DNA from: Protula sp. h YS-2021
Taxonomy: Eukaryota > Annelida > Polychaeta > Sabellida > Serpulidae
Length of the DNA stretch: 64,000 nt
Assembly (NCBI GenBank): GCA_949752745.1
Contig: OX457031.1
Coordinates: 48,317,257 to 48,381,256, forward strand
Direction of reading: 5' to 3'
This document shows, one piece after another, positions 62,842 through 64,000 of this stretch. Below the pieces are notes generated by a model that worked only from the letters and a program-made list of their open reading frames with translations, was not told where the DNA came from and did no database searches. Positions within the stretch are counted from its first letter, which is position 1. The number at the start of each line of letters is the position of its first letter. A program made the translations under genes and the position numbers.

Positions 62842-64000
62842 CTTGAAAAAAATTAGCCGAAACATCGATACTTTGATCAAAGACATGTTTATCTTTTTAA
62901 TCACCAATCTCTATTTACAGGTACATCTTAAATGCAATAAACCACTTCAACTGCAAATTCGTAAAAGCATAGGCATCTTGTAAACATTTAATGCTAACCA
63001 AACTTAAAAATTTTTAACACAAAGGATGGTAAGATCAGATTGGTATTGAATAATACAAGTCTGTTTCTCGAAAATAAAAGCATGCAATACATGCAAATGA
63101 ACTAAGTTATACAGCTAACACGAATTCTGTGATACAGGGGAGGAGCTCACAAGGCGTCCTTTGTTCACATTCTCTCTGAAGTCGAACTTCACACAAGGGT
63201 GTGTATCTTTCGGAAAACTGTTTCGTGTGTGACCCGAATTTATCAATCATGCGAACATGTACACTTTGAAACACTAAAATGTTATGTCTCTTAGAGCACG
63301 GATGACCTTAACAAACGGCAAGCGGTTTCTTACATGCAATCAACGTTAGCAGCTTCATATCCCTCACGCTCAATCCCACCCCCCACCCCCTCCAAAGGTT
63401 CTTACGGGCCCGTACATGTAAATAAATCTGAATGTAAAAGTGCTTGGCAAAACATCCCAGGCATGCATGCAATCAAAGCACATGCGAAAACACCTTCTAT
63501 AATCTCCTCATCGTACATCTGAGATATTTAACTTGGGGACACACAATGCAGTAAAACCAAGCTGTGTTATTTTGTAAACTATGCATTAGGGGTTAGGGGA
63601 ACTTAATAAAATCAAACAATCAACAAGATCGTTCAAGGACTGAAAATATGCTAACACGTCATTTCTTGACCAATTGAACATCGACATGGGCAAAGTTTCT
63701 ATGGATATATGGCACCCAAAGAATATATTTTTTCCTGAAGTTTAGACACACACGGAAAGATAAGGTGAGATCGTCATTTTACAGTTGGGTACTTGGGCTT
63801 TTGTTGTATTTAAGTCTTATGTTTCGAGCTTTGGCAAACTGATAGACCCTGCTGACGAAAGAAAAAACATTACTCATTCTTAACTAAAAAGTACCGATGT
63901 CTGGGTTAACTGGAAATGGCTTCAGTTTTTTGCTGTCCGTTGCCGTGTCCCATCTGACAATGAAGTAATTGAAATGACACATCCCTTCAAATCGAGAACA
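62842..64000. other. Unassigned sequence at the window end
   Basis: No exon or transposon recognised. AT-rich with a C-rich run near 63380. Confidence 0.4.

Overview
This is a stretch of a repeat-laden animal nuclear genome, most likely a marine invertebrate. The evidence is intron-split genes with canonical GT/AG junctions, DIRS, Ty3/gypsy, LINE, Tc1/mariner and tRNA-SINE families, long (TA)n and (ATT)n arrays, and many short palindromic repeats. Modules built from 'GGTCAAGGTCA' and the (GACG)n block near 53.5 kb resemble repeats familiar from mollusc genomes. Mollusc is an inference; nothing here proves the phylum.

Region 0.2-13 kb is a nested pair of DIRS-type tyrosine-recombinase retrotransposons. 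D1 lies on the minus strand. Its 5' end is interrupted by D2 on the plus strand, and D1's own outer end reappears at 12.66-12.96 kb. A third copy, D3 (plus), occupies 21.48-29.43 kb and shows the full architecture: inverted terminal repeats, an internal complementary region that matches the circle junction, a gag-like ORF, RT-RNase H, and an overlapping tyrosine recombinase. All three copies are broken, each differently.

The main host gene is on the minus strand. Six exons (one at 55.4 kb, five at 16.5-18.5 kb) join in frame into a 215-residue START lipid-binding domain of the StAR/STARD3 type. The split lies inside the domain and is an intron of about 36.8 kb that holds most of the mobile elements in the window. 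Further candidate exons on the same strand at 61.2-62.8 kb encode an acidic, proline-rich, probably disordered segment. One of these exons is duplicated, and one duplicate carries an in-frame stop. They may be the 5' part of the same gene.

The large intron contains D3; a 2-kb inverted repeat (fold-back element) whose arms carry a fossil of a Polinton/Maverick-type DNA polymerase B; a 65-bp minisatellite; a tRNA-derived SINE; a 1.7-kb element made of TTGATATCAA palindromes; a deleted Tc1/mariner; a decayed Ty3/gypsy element whose integrase remnant precedes the reverse transcriptase (a Gmr1-like order); a 33-bp minisatellite; a LINE C-terminal remnant; and a second TTGATATCAA element invaded by (ATT)n arrays. 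Upstream of the START exon, 57.4-61.2 kb is a tandem satellite of about 606-bp monomers in an alternating A/B higher-order pattern of about 1.2 kb.

No bacterial operons, CRISPR arrays, rRNA genes or convincing functional tRNA genes are present. All calls come from reading the sequence; no database search was run.
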